DNA of 64,000 bases from Geothrix sp. PMB-07 (GTDB lineage Bacteria; Acidobacteriota; Holophagae; Holophagales; Holophagaceae). This document shows positions 16,529 through 25,500 of the stretch, one piece after another. The notes beneath the pieces are model-generated. The model did no database searches. It was given only the letters and a program-made list of their open reading frames with translations, and had not been told where the DNA came from. The position numbers and the translations under genes are program-made. The stretch spans positions 1,488,992 to 1,552,991 of the forward strand of contig NZ_CP132333.1 of assembly GCF_030758935.1 (NCBI RefSeq), given 5' to 3'. Position 1 is the first letter of the stretch; the number at the start of each line of letters is the position of its first letter.

Positions 16529-16614
16529 TGGTGCGGATAGAGGGACTCGAACCCCCACGTCTTGTGAACACTAGTACCTGAAACTAGCGCGTCTACCAAT
16601 TCCGCCATATCCGC
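16529..16614 (-). tRNA. tRNA-Leu (anticodon CAG)
   Basis: The minus strand reads GCGGATATGGCGGAATTGG and ends in TATCCGCACCA, with encoded CCA. The anticodon stem CTAGT/ACTAG encloses loop TTCAGGT, giving anticodon CAG. The long variable arm (TGTTCACAAGACG region) fits a class II leucine tRNA. The 86-nt length includes CCA. Confidence 0.95.
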
Positions 16615-16662
16615 TTGAAAGATCAATTCGTGCCCCGTGGGATCCGAATGTGCCGAACTCCA

Positions 16663-16691
16663 AGCCTAGCGCGGTTCGCCGCCAGAGGCAA
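16663..16691 (-). promoter_or_regulatory. Promoter of tRNA-Leu
   Basis: On the minus strand, TTGCCT (16686-16691), a 17-bp spacer and TAGGCT (16663-16668). The predicted start lies about 42 nt upstream of the tRNA 5' end. Confidence 0.65.
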
Positions 16692-16712
16692 CACCGATTC
16701 TCGAGGGAGGGA

Positions 16713-17171
16713 TCACCACTCCCGATAGGGGATGCCATTCATGCCGGTGCCGTTGGAGAGGCTGTAGACGTCGTAGACGTGGCCACCGCCCCAGCTGGTG
16801 CTGTTGGCGTCATCGCTGGTGCTGCGAAGGCCCCACTCGGCTTTCCCGGTCATGGGGTCCACGGGAATGCGCCGGAGGAACTTGATCTTGCGGCTGAGCG
16901 ACCCGGTCATGGGCACGCCCTCCACCAGGATCTCGAGGCTTTCCGGATAGAAGTTCGCCTCGGGAGGAGGAGCCTTGATCTTCTGCTGCTCCGCCTGCTT
17001 TTTGTACTCGTCGATGGCGGTGCGCATCTCCCGGAGGTTGCGCCGCAGTTCCAGCTCCTGCTGCCGCTTGTGGCCATTGCGGGCCAGGGGCACGGTGACG
17101 GAGGCCAGAATCATCAGCACCGCGGCCGTGACGACCAGCTCCAGCAGGGTGAAGCCGCGCTGGCGGCTCAC
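16713..17171 (-). CDS. Type II/IV pseudopilin (GspG-like)
   Basis: A 152-aa prepilin-like protein. It has a short leader ending in G before FTLLELVVTAAVLMILASV, the class III signal cut and methylated by prepilin peptidase, then a hydrophobic helix and a periplasmic GspG-type head (RRIPVDPMTGKAEWGL, DVYSLSNGTGMNG near the end). The start is taken as GTG 17171, overlapping the secretin stop (GTGA). It is the last gene of the PilM-N-O-P-secretin operon. It is probably the major pseudopilin of the same machine. Confidence 0.88.
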   Translation of the reverse strand: MSRQRGFTLLELVVTAAVLMILASVTVPLARNGHKRQQELELRRNLREMRTAIDEYKKQAEQQKIKAPPPEANFYPESLEILVEGVPMTGSLSRKIKFLRRIPVDPMTGKAEWGLRSTSDDANSTSWGGGHVYDVYSLSNGTGMNGIPYREW

Positions 17172-19516
17172 TGCACCGTCACGAGGGCGTTGGACCACCG
17201 TCCGGAAATGGGGGCCGTGCCGACGAGGAACTGTCCGCTCTGAATCAGCACCGGCGCGTTGCCCCCGCTGAGGCCTTCCAGTTCCAGGGTGGCGAAGGGG
17301 CCTGAATCGCTGCCGCCCGGGTTGCGCCGGAACGTCAGTTTGAGCACGCCATCCTTACCCGGGAACTGCTCGAGGCCACCGCCTTCGCCCATGAGGAAAT
17401 CACCAGGCGTCACGCTTTGGAGGCGCAGCCCCGGGGGAATGCGCAGTTCCATCGAACCGGACGTGAGGCCGCCACCACCGCTCACGGTGAGGTTGATGCG
17501 AACCCGCTCACCAGCCTTGATCTCTGAAGCCACCGGCGACATGAAGATGACGAGATCGGAGGGTGCGGGCGGCGGATCGTTGGGCTTCTTCTCCTGGATG
17601 GCTGTGGAGGGCGGGGCCGGGTCGGTGGGGAGCGCAGCTGGGGGCGGAGTGCCCTGTGGCGGAACCTGCGGGATGGGGGACGTGGCCGGAGGCACGGGTG
17701 CCGCGGGGGCAGGTGCCGTGGGCGTCACCGTTGCGGGGTTCGAAGTGGCGGGCATGGCCGGTGCTGTCGGTTTGGCTGTCGCAGGCTTTTTGGCCTCTGG
17801 CGGCGTGAAGGGCCCGGCCTTCGAGGCGGCGTCATCGGGGTTGAAGGGAGCCATGTCCTGCTCGGACAGGACGGGCTTGCGCACCAGCACGGCACGGATG
17901 GTGAGGATCACGTCCGTCTTGGCCTTGCTGTTGTGGGTATTGCCAATGAGCCGACCGATGAGGGGGATGTCGGCCAGGCCCCAGATGCCCTGCAGGCTCT
18001 TCTGCTCCTCATCCTTCAACAGGCCGCCGAAGATGGCGGTTTCACCATCTCGCAGGCGGGCGGAAGTCTTGATCTCGCGCTTGCCCAGGTCGGGGCGCCC
18101 TGGTGTGGATCCCGACTTCAGGGTGGTGACCGTGCTGTCGATCTTCAGCGTGATTTCGCCGTTGTTGTGGACGCGCGGCTCGACCTTGATCTTCACGCCC
18201 ACGTCTTCGTAGGAGAACGAGGTCTGGCCCACGCCGCCCAGCAGCGACGAGGCGCTGGCGGCTCCGGTGGTACCCGTGGTGGGCAGGGAGAGCTGACTCT
18301 GGGTGGTGGAGATCTTCTCGCCGATGTTCACTTCGCCGGTTTCACCGGAGGACACGCGAACGTTGGGGCTGGCGACCAGGCGCGCATCGCCATTGCTCTT
18401 GAGGAAATCCAGAGCGAGGTTGGGGAAGAGCACGCGGATGTCGGCGGTGTGGATCTTGGTGAAGCCGGAATTGGTGTTCATCCCGGAGGTGTTGTTCACG
18501 GTGGTGGCGCCCAGACGGTAGGTGCCCGCGCTGTCGGAGGCGTTGAGGACGGGCAGCAGGCCCACGGATTCGAGTGTGTTCTCCGTGACTTCCATGAGCT
18601 CGAAATACACCATGACTTCAGCCTTGCCCTTGTCCAGTGTGCGGATCACCTGGTCGGCGATGGCCAGTTCCACAGGCTTGGCCTTCACGATGAGCGCGTT
18701 GGTGCGCTTGTCGGTGAAGACACGCAGCTGCGGGTTCAGCGTGGTCAGGGTGGAGCGCAGTTCCGCCGGATCGGCGTAGGACAGGTAATAGGTCTTGATG
18801 ATCTGGTTTTCGTACTTGTCCTTGTTCTGCTGGGTGTCCTTGAAAACCATGATGGTGTTCTTGTCGATCACCTTGTAGAACAGGTCGTTCTGCAGCATCA
18901 GCGTGTCCAGGATGCGCTGGAAGGGCAGGCCCCGCAGATCGATGGAGATGCTCTGATCCTGGTAGGAGGCGTGGGCGATGATGTTCACCCCGGAGGCTTT
19001 GCTGAGGGTCGCGAAAATCTCTTTCAGGCTGGTCTTCCGGCTGAAGTTCAGATCGAGGCCATCGACGGAGCGCGGGTTGAGCTGAATGGCGTTGATGGCG
19101 TCGGCCTTCACCTTCATCAGTTCGAGGTCTTCGGAGGCGTCGGCCTCGGCCTTGTCCCTGGCGGCCTTCTCCTCCAGGCGGATCAGCCAGTCCTGGGCGA
19201 TCTGGTTGTCGGGATCGAGGATCAGGGCCCGCTTCACTTCGCTGAGCACCGTGTCGCTGAAGCCGCGCATGTCGGCCTGCCGGGCCAAGGTGAGGTGCGC
19301 CTCGCAGGCCCGCTGGGAAGCGCGCTTGATGCCGATGCGGGCCTTGGTATTGGTGGGGTCGCTGCGCAGGGCTGCGCGGTACTCCACCACCGCGTCGTCG
19401 AAACGCCCTTCGTCATAGGCCTTGTTGGCTTTGTGCAGGCTGCAGCCGAAGGCCAACAGCAGGACCGCGACGGCCAGCAGGGATTTGCGGAAGGGAGCGA
19501 AGGAGGAGATGGGCAT
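17168..19516 (-). CDS. Secretin lipoprotein (PilQ/GspD type) with TPR and cohesin-like ends
   Basis: A 782-aa outer-membrane secretin. The N-terminus is a lipoprotein signal with lipobox LAFGC (Cys25). TPR-like helices follow (about 28-115), then a short secretin N domain with ISIDLRGLPFQRILDTL, an N1-type domain and the secretin core, which has VPRVHNNGEITLKIDS-like and GETAIFGGLLKDEEQKSLQGIWGLADIPLIGRLIG motifs. About 100 residues of Pro/Ala/Thr linker lead to a C-terminal domain from about 655 that reads like a type I cohesin (INLTVSGGGGLTSGSMELRI). The start at 19516 has AAGG 9 nt upstream. The appended cohesin-like module is unusual. Confidence 0.9.
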   Translation of the reverse strand: MPISSFAPFRKSLLAVAVLLLAFGCSLHKANKAYDEGRFDDAVVEYRAALRSDPTNTKARIGIKRASQRACEAHLTLARQADMRGFSDTVLSEVKRALILDPDNQIAQDWLIRLEEKAARDKAEADASEDLELMKVKADAINAIQLNPRSVDGLDLNFSRKTSLKEIFATLSKASGVNIIAHASYQDQSISIDLRGLPFQRILDTLMLQNDLFYKVIDKNTIMVFKDTQQNKDKYENQIIKTYYLSYADPAELRSTLTTLNPQLRVFTDKRTNALIVKAKPVELAIADQVIRTLDKGKAEVMVYFELMEVTENTLESVGLLPVLNASDSAGTYRLGATTVNNTSGMNTNSGFTKIHTADIRVLFPNLALDFLKSNGDARLVASPNVRVSSGETGEVNIGEKISTTQSQLSLPTTGTTGAASASSLLGGVGQTSFSYEDVGVKIKVEPRVHNNGEITLKIDSTVTTLKSGSTPGRPDLGKREIKTSARLRDGETAIFGGLLKDEEQKSLQGIWGLADIPLIGRLIGNTHNSKAKTDVILTIRAVLVRKPVLSEQDMAPFNPDDAASKAGPFTPPEAKKPATAKPTAPAMPATSNPATVTPTAPAPAAPVPPATSPIPQVPPQGTPPPAALPTDPAPPSTAIQEKKPNDPPPAPSDLVIFMSPVASEIKAGERVRINLTVSGGGGLTSGSMELRIPPGLRLQSVTPGDFLMGEGGGLEQFPGKDGVLKLTFRRNPGGSDSGPFATLELEGLSGGNAPVLIQSGQFLVGTAPISGRWSNALVTVQ

Positions 19517-19533
19517 CGGTGGCATCCTTCGGA

Positions 19534-20187
19534 TCAGAATTGATTCACAGGCGCGCCGCCGGAGGCCTCGCGGACCTCCAGGACCACCCGGAGGTCCGGG
19601 TATTTCGTGTTTTGGAATTCTGCGCGGGTATCGAGCACGGTCACGAGCTTCCAACGGTCCCGAAGCAAGGTGCCTTGCACCAGCGTCACGGGTTCTTCGC
19701 CCTTCATGAAGGCGCCCACCGTGCCGGCGGGGCTGCCCTTGAAGAAGCCCAGGTAGCGCAGATCCTGGGGGCGGCCCGCGAATTCGGCGGCCTTGGCCTG
19801 GGCCAGCCGCTGACGCTCCAGCTCTTCCGCCGTGGGTGGCGGTGGTGGTGGCGGGACCACGACTTTGGCGGGAGGGGGCGGGGGCAGCGGGGCCTCGAAC
19901 ATGAAGAGATCTCGCTGGGCCTTGGTGGCGGGCGGCAGCTCCCCGGCCTTGCCCAGGGCCGCCAAGTCGGGCAGGTGCCGCAGCCCCTGCAACTGACGGG
20001 CATCAAGGCTGGCGCCACCCCGGTTGGCCGCGTCCTTGCGGCCCTTGGGTGTGTCGGGCGAGACCATGGTGTAGATCAGATAGACCAAGACAGCGGCGAA
20101 GGCCGCCAGGGCGATCTGGGTTTTGGGGTTGGAGCGGAGCTCCTGGCCCATGGCCCGGAAATCGAGGTTCGAGGAAACGGCGCTCAT
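19534..20187 (-). CDS. PilP-like inner-membrane lipoprotein-position protein
   Basis: A 217-aa bitopic protein. One membrane helix lies at about 25-43 (IALAAFAAVLVYLIYTMV). A Pro-rich segment with three proline runs (about 98-117) precedes a small C-terminal beta domain (LRYLGFFKGSPAGTVGAFMKGEEPVTLVQGT) similar to PilP/GspC HR domains. It sits between the PilO-like gene (4-nt overlap) and the secretin gene (17-nt gap), the position of pilP. It probably links the inner-membrane platform to the secretin. Assignment is mainly by synteny and layout. Confidence 0.75.
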   Translation of the reverse strand: MSAVSSNLDFRAMGQELRSNPKTQIALAAFAAVLVYLIYTMVSPDTPKGRKDAANRGGASLDARQLQGLRHLPDLAALGKAGELPPATKAQRDLFMFEAPLPPPPPAKVVVPPPPPPPTAEELERQRLAQAKAAEFAGRPQDLRYLGFFKGSPAGTVGAFMKGEEPVTLVQGTLLRDRWKLVTVLDTRAEFQNTKYPDLRVVLEVREASGGAPVNQF

Positions 20188-20762
20188 GCCTCGGCCTCCT
20201 CGCGCTCGGCCCCGGTCTTTCGGAAGGCACGCAGGACGATGGTGAGGCGGGCCCCCTCGGGACTTTCATCCAGACGGCCATCGCGCACGGCGAAGGGCAG
20301 CCCGGAGCCTTCGAGATCCAGCATGAAGGCCTTGTGGTTGGCGTAGACGCCCAGGGCGACGAATTCCACTTCCACGGCTTCCAGGTCGGTGCCCTTGGCG
20401 CCTTCCCGGCTGGGCAGGCCATATTTCACGGTGATCAGGCGGAGGCCGTGCTTCTGTGTGAGGGCGTGAAGCGTCTTGCTCAGGTTCCACTGCAGCTCAC
20501 CGGCAGAGCCACGGGGCAGCCTCGTCTCCAGATCCGCCAGGGTTTCCTTGCCCCGGCGGATGCGATCCGCCAGCTGCTGGAGCTCCTGGAGCTGCTGCAC
20601 CTGCTGATTTCGTTTCAGCTCGGCTTCCCGCTTGGCCTTGAGCTTCTGGGAGAGCTGCTGGGAGGCATCCGGCAGCAGGAAGAAGGCCACCGCCAGACCC
20701 GTTGCGGAGGCCAGGATGCCCAGGGCCAGGCGGAGGCGGCTGGCGCGCAGGGGCGTGTTCAT
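20184..20762 (-). CDS. PilO-like type IV pilus/secretion assembly protein
   Basis: A 192-aa bitopic inner-membrane protein: one helix at about 12-30, a coiled coil (about 35-75, Gln/Leu/Glu-rich) and a ferredoxin-like periplasmic domain with LRLITVKYGLPSR and FVALGVYANHKAFMLDLEGSG. This is the PilO/GspM architecture. It overlaps both the PilN-like and PilP-like genes by 4 nt, so it is translated with them. Primary sequence similarity is low, so naming depends on order in the operon. Confidence 0.75.
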   Translation of the reverse strand: MNTPLRASRLRLALGILASATGLAVAFFLLPDASQQLSQKLKAKREAELKRNQQVQQLQELQQLADRIRRGKETLADLETRLPRGSAGELQWNLSKTLHALTQKHGLRLITVKYGLPSREGAKGTDLEAVEVEFVALGVYANHKAFMLDLEGSGLPFAVRDGRLDESPEGARLTIVLRAFRKTGAEREEAEA

Positions 20763-21616
20763 TCAGACGTCCTCGGATCGCCCGCGGGGCGGATTCGGGT
20801 GGGGCGATGAGGGCGGGTCCTCTCATCGTAAGGGTTTGCAGGTGGCGTCACAGTCCGGTTTTGCAGCCCGTCCGCCGTTCCTTGGAGGGGGGGGGCGGTC
20901 TGGGGTGGCGCCAGCTGGGTGGGGCGGGTGGGGGCAGTAACCGCGGCACGGGGGGCGGGGACCGCCACGGGGCGGGCCGGGGGCGCCGCCTTGGCGGGCG
21001 AGGCCGCAGTCGCGGGGCCCAGCTTGATGGCCTTGACTTGGAAGGGTGGGGGCACCGGGGCGGTGGGCAGGGTGATCTCCACATCCCAGCCGCCGCCCAG
21101 GCGCTCGGACTCGCGTTCCAGCACCACCTGGGCGAAGACCGGTGTGGCGCGCAGGGCCTCGATGAAGGCCGACTCAGCTTCGCGGGTGCGGGCCTCGACC
21201 TTCAATTTCATGACCACCTGCTGGGAGTTGGCGCGGGTTCGCTGCAGCCCCTTCAGGCGCATGTCGGGCACCATGCACTGCTCCAGTTCGGCGGTAAGCC
21301 GGGACCAGGGCAGGCTGCGCTCCAGGAGGATCCGTTCCGCCAGTTTCCACCGCGACTGCTCGCGGGTGGCGTCCATGTCCTGCAGCGACGTCTGGAGTTG
21401 CTGTTCCTGCCGCGCGGCCCGCTTGGCCTCTTCGGTCAAACTCACGGCCTCCCGACCGGCCCGGCTGGCCTGGTGATAGGCCCGCCAGGTGAGCCCTCCG
21501 GCGCCAATCAGGATGAGGCCGCCCACGGCGAGCGACACCCAGCCGATCAGGAGGTGGCGCTGGCGCCAAAGGCTGGGCCGGGGGGCCAGATTGAGCGGAA
21601 GAACGGGGACGGCCAT
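20759..21616 (-). CDS. PilN-like type IV pilus/secretion assembly protein
   Basis: A 285-aa bitopic protein that starts with the PilN-type cytoplasmic tail LPLNLAPRPS, which in PilN binds PilM. One helix follows (about 22-46), then a coiled coil and a periplasmic domain (MVPDMRLKGLQRT). The C-terminal third (about 190-285) is an Ala/Pro-rich extension that looks disordered, longer than in standard PilN. Its start overlaps the PilM-like stop by 1 nt (TGATG). Confidence 0.78.
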   Translation of the reverse strand: MAVPVLPLNLAPRPSLWRQRHLLIGWVSLAVGGLILIGAGGLTWRAYHQASRAGREAVSLTEEAKRAARQEQQLQTSLQDMDATREQSRWKLAERILLERSLPWSRLTAELEQCMVPDMRLKGLQRTRANSQQVVMKLKVEARTREAESAFIEALRATPVFAQVVLERESERLGGGWDVEITLPTAPVPPPFQVKAIKLGPATAASPAKAAPPARPVAVPAPRAAVTAPTRPTQLAPPQTAPPLQGTADGLQNRTVTPPANPYDERTRPHRPTRIRPAGDPRTSE

Positions 21617-22347
21617 CAGCGCGCCTCCCCGAGCAGGGAACGCTCGTCGATCATCCGGAGGGTCAGGCTGCTCTCAGGCCAGCGGGGCGCGCCCCAAATG
21701 TAGAGGTTTTGTGGCGTGCGGGATTCCCGCTGCAGGAAGGCGGCGCTGGGGGCGATGCGTTCCTCCAGCCAGGCCTCGGGATCCAGCGGTTCCTGCCACT
21801 GGCGCAGCAGACAGAGCGTGCGGCCCCAGGCCACCAGGGTGCCGGCGTAGCGGCCGGATTCCGCGGGGCTGAGGGAAAGCAGCATGCCCGGCAGATCCAG
21901 GGACGGGGCCAGCAGATTGTAGAGGTGCAGCCAACGGGGCGTGAGCGAATGAATGGTCCGATCGAGGCGCAGGCTCAGCGAGAGCATGCTCTCGCGGAAT
22001 GCCTCCGGGATTCCCGAGGCCAGCCAGATGCCCGACTCCACTTCCATGGCCTGGACGAAATGGGGTTCCTCCAGCGCCAGGGCCTGCATGAAGCGCCATC
22101 GGAAGAAGGCCTCCTGGGCCTCGGAGCCCTTGGGCAGTTCGGTGAGGTCGCGCAGCAGCACCGAGGGCGTCCAGAGGTCATCCACCACCCAGCGGGTGGG
22201 CCCGGGGGGCAGGGCACTGAGGGCTTGGGCCAATTGGTCTTCGGTGGGAGAGGCGCTCAAGGGGCGCCGGTGGGCGCCGGCCACGACCCGGTGGGCCTCC
22301 AGCCAGAGAAGGGTGCCGTCGGGCGGAGCCAGGAGCGGAAGTTTCAC
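21616..22347 (-). CDS. PilM/GspL-like protein, short and divergent
   Basis: A 243-aa protein in the pilM position, first gene of the cluster. It has no signal peptide or membrane helix. PilM is normally about 350 aa with an actin-like ATPase fold; this protein is shorter and the phosphate-binding motifs are not obvious, so nucleotide binding may be lost. The middle (FVQAMEVESGIWLASGIPEAF) resembles the second half of PilM/GspL cytoplasmic domains. A good promoter lies 110 bp upstream. Assignment is by synteny. Confidence 0.6.
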   Translation of the reverse strand: MKLPLLAPPDGTLLWLEAHRVVAGAHRRPLSASPTEDQLAQALSALPPGPTRWVVDDLWTPSVLLRDLTELPKGSEAQEAFFRWRFMQALALEEPHFVQAMEVESGIWLASGIPEAFRESMLSLSLRLDRTIHSLTPRWLHLYNLLAPSLDLPGMLLSLSPAESGRYAGTLVAWGRTLCLLRQWQEPLDPEAWLEERIAPSAAFLQRESRTPQNLYIWGAPRWPESSLTLRMIDERSLLGEAR

Positions 22348-22458
22348 AGCCAGTATCCTGAAACACGGCCATTCCGGGCCAGGTCATCGGCCGCTTGGTG
22401 GCGCGGAGGGGCTGGGAAAGGCTGCAAGGGGGACTCCTGACTGGCCTGGGAAGCCTGA

Positions 22459-22487
22459 AGTCTAACGGGCTTCCGGTCGATTCCCAA
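22459..22487 (-). promoter_or_regulatory. Promoter of the pil/secretin operon
   Basis: On the minus strand, TTGGGA (22482-22487), a 17-bp spacer and TAGACT (22459-22464). It lies about 110 bp before the first gene. The rest of the 233-bp pilM-smc spacer shows nothing else definite. Confidence 0.65.
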
Positions 22488-22580
22488 GAGGGCCAACCGT
22501 AAGCAGGGCTCAGATCCCAGGCCTCATGTGGAATGATGGGGGGAGATGTTCCCATCTGATCTCCCAGGAGCGCTGCCCGC

Positions 22581-25500
22581 GTGCGTCTGATTTCCCTCGA
22601 ACTCCATGGCTTCAAGTCCTTCGCCGATGCCCAGAAGCTCAGCTTCCCGGGCGGGATGACGGCGGTGGTGGGCCCCAACGGCTGCGGCAAATCGAACATC
22701 TCCGACAGCCTGGCCTGGGTGCTGGGTGAACAGCGGGTGTCCATGCTTCGGGGCGCCGAAATGGCCGATGTGATCTTCGCGGGCACGGCCCAGCGGCGGG
22801 CCACGGGCATGGCCGAGGTGAAGCTGGTGCTCGAGATGCCGGACCCCGCCCTGCCCGGGGCCACGCGCGAGGTGGTGATCTCGCGCCGACTGTACCGCGA
22901 TACCGGCAGCGAATACCGCATCAACGGCCGCGAGGCCCGGCTCAAGGATGTGCAGGACCTGCTGCTGGATACGGGCATGGGCACCCGGGCCTACAGCTTC
23001 ATCCAGCAGGGGCAGATCGATCTGATCCTCAGCAGCAAACCCAAGGACCGCCGCCTGCTGCTGGAGGAGGCCGCAGGCATCACCCGCTACAAGCTGCGCC
23101 GCGCCGATGCGGAAAAGCGGCTGGATGAGACCAAGGCCAACCTGCAGCGCCTGGACGACATCCTGTTCGAGCTGAACAAGCAGATGGATTCCCTGCGCCG
23201 CCAGGCCTCCCGCGCCCGGAAGGCCAAGGAGCTGGATACCGAGATCAAGGCCACCCAGCGCATCCTGCTGGCAGGCAAGGCGGTGGAGTTGGAGGCCGCC
23301 AAGGTCCGCATCCTCGATCAGCTGGATCAGACCGAGCGCCGGGTGGCCGAGCTCACGGTGCAGGTGTCCGAGAAGGCCTCGGAAGTGGAGGCCCTGCGTC
23401 TTTCCGTGGACGACCAGCAGCGGGCCCAGGCCAAGCGCCACAGCGCCATGCTGGCCCTCGACCAGCGTCTGCAACTGGCTGAGCAGGAGCGCGGGTTCCA
23501 GGAGGAACGCCAGGGCGAAGCCACCGCCCAGCGGAACCGTCTGCAGGAGCGCATCCAGGCCCTGGCGGAACGGCTGGCCGAATCAGGCGATTCCTTCACG
23601 TCGCTGGAGGCTCTGCTGAGCGATGCCGCCAAGCGACTTGGGGCCTGCGAAGAGGATTTGGCCAAGGCCGAAGAGATGGTGGCTCTGGCCCAGGGCTCCC
23701 TCCGCCACGAAGAGGCAGAGCTACACGCCCTGCGGGACCGCAAGGCCGAAAGTCAGAAGGAGGCCCTGGCCCGGCAGAAGCAGCGCCTGGGCTTCCAAAG
23801 CCAGATCGCCCAGTTGGAGGGTCGCCTGGATGCCCTCAATCACGAGGAATCCGTGCGTGCGCCCCGGCTGGAAAGCCTGCAGGCGGAGGCCACCCAAGTC
23901 GAGCGTTCGCTGGAGGGGCTGCTCTCCCAGCTGGAACAGGCAGAAGAAGCGGCCTTCGACCAGCGGCGCCGTGCCGAGGTGCTGGAGGAAACCCAGCGCG
24001 CCCTGGCCCAGGACCACCACCGCGCCGAGGCGGAGCTGGATGCGGCAGAGCGCCGCCTGCGTCAGATTTCCGATCTGCTGGCCCAGAGTTTCGGGGATGA
24101 GGAACTGAAGAAGGGGCTGACCTGGCTGCGCGAGCAGGGTCTGCGCCCCAACGCTCTGGTGGAACTGCTGACCGTGGACGAGGCCCTGCGTCAGGACCTG
24201 GAACGGCTGCTGGGCACTTGGCTCCAGGCCCTGTCCGTGGACGCCCCGATGGCCCAGAAGGCCGCGGAGGCTCCAGGGCACTTGTTGCTGGCCCTGGAGG
24301 GCGACACCGCCGTGCCTCCCACACCGCCCGGCTGTGAGGCCCTGCGAGATCATCTGCACTGGAGCGGTTCTGAGCGGCCTTTGGGAGCCTTGGTGGACCG
24401 GGCCTTCCGCTGTTCCGACGAGGCCCTGCCTGCATTGGCCCAGGCCCATCCCGATTTGGCCTTCGTATCGCCGGGCTTCATCCGGCTGCCGTTTGGTCCC
24501 CTGCAGCTGGGCGTTTCCGCCCCGGCGGCCTCGCCCATCAAGCTTCGCGCGGAGCAGGAGGAGGCCCGGGCCACCCGCGAGGCCCTGCTGGACCGGCTGG
24601 AAGAGCTGGAAGCCAAACGCGGCCAGGGCGGGGATGAAGCGCGGGGCGCTCGGGAGCGGTCCCAGGAAATCGACGAGGATCTTCGCGCCCTGCGGCGCCG
24701 GGCGGACACCCTCAAGGCGCAGCGCACTTCTCTGGATGGCCAACTGGCGGAGATCCGCCAGGCCAGCGAGCGGGCCGATGCCCTCTGGGAGCAGATCGAG
24801 ACCGAGATCAAGCGCATCCAGGGCCTGCTGCGCGAATTGGATGAGCACCCCGAAGAGGCTGGTGATGCCGCTCTGGACGAGGCCATCCAGCAGGCCGAGG
24901 GCCTGGTGCGCGAGGCGCGCCTGCGCCTGGATGAGCGGCGCGACCAGCGGTCGGAATCCGCCAGGACGCGCGATGCCGCCTGGGCTGAGCGGGATGGTCA
25001 TGAGCGGCACTTGCAGCTGGCGCAGCGGGGGCGCTTTGATTTGGAAGCGGAGCGCCAGCGGCTCGAGGTCGAAGCCACGGAACAGATGGACCGGATCACG
25101 GCCTGTCAGCAGCGGCTCGGGGAATTGGAGGCTGAATCCCAGCAGCTGCTGCAGGACCGCGAGGCGGTGCAGGACCAGGCCCGCGAGGCCCAGCCCCGCC
25201 TCGAACTGGACCAGGAAGCCCTGCGGGTGCACGAACGGGCGGCGCGGGAATTCCAGGAGGCCCTGGAGAATGCCCGCGCCCAGCACCAGGAGGTGCTGAT
25301 CCATGGCGCCCAGGTGCAGGGCAGCCAGGAGGCCCTGGCCAAGGAAGTGGAATTGGCGTTGGGCCTGGAGGTGCCTGCCTTCCTGGCCGGGCTCAGCGAT
25401 GAAGAGCGGGAGGCCTGGGAGGAGGGCGAACTGGTTCACCAGACCCGGCTCAACGAATTGCAGGGTCGGCGCATGGACCTGGGCGGCGTGAATCCCCTGG

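Noticed and set aside
17933-19543. A 536-codon open frame on the plus strand
   Set aside because: It is antisense to the secretin gene and reads as a low-complexity mirror sequence.
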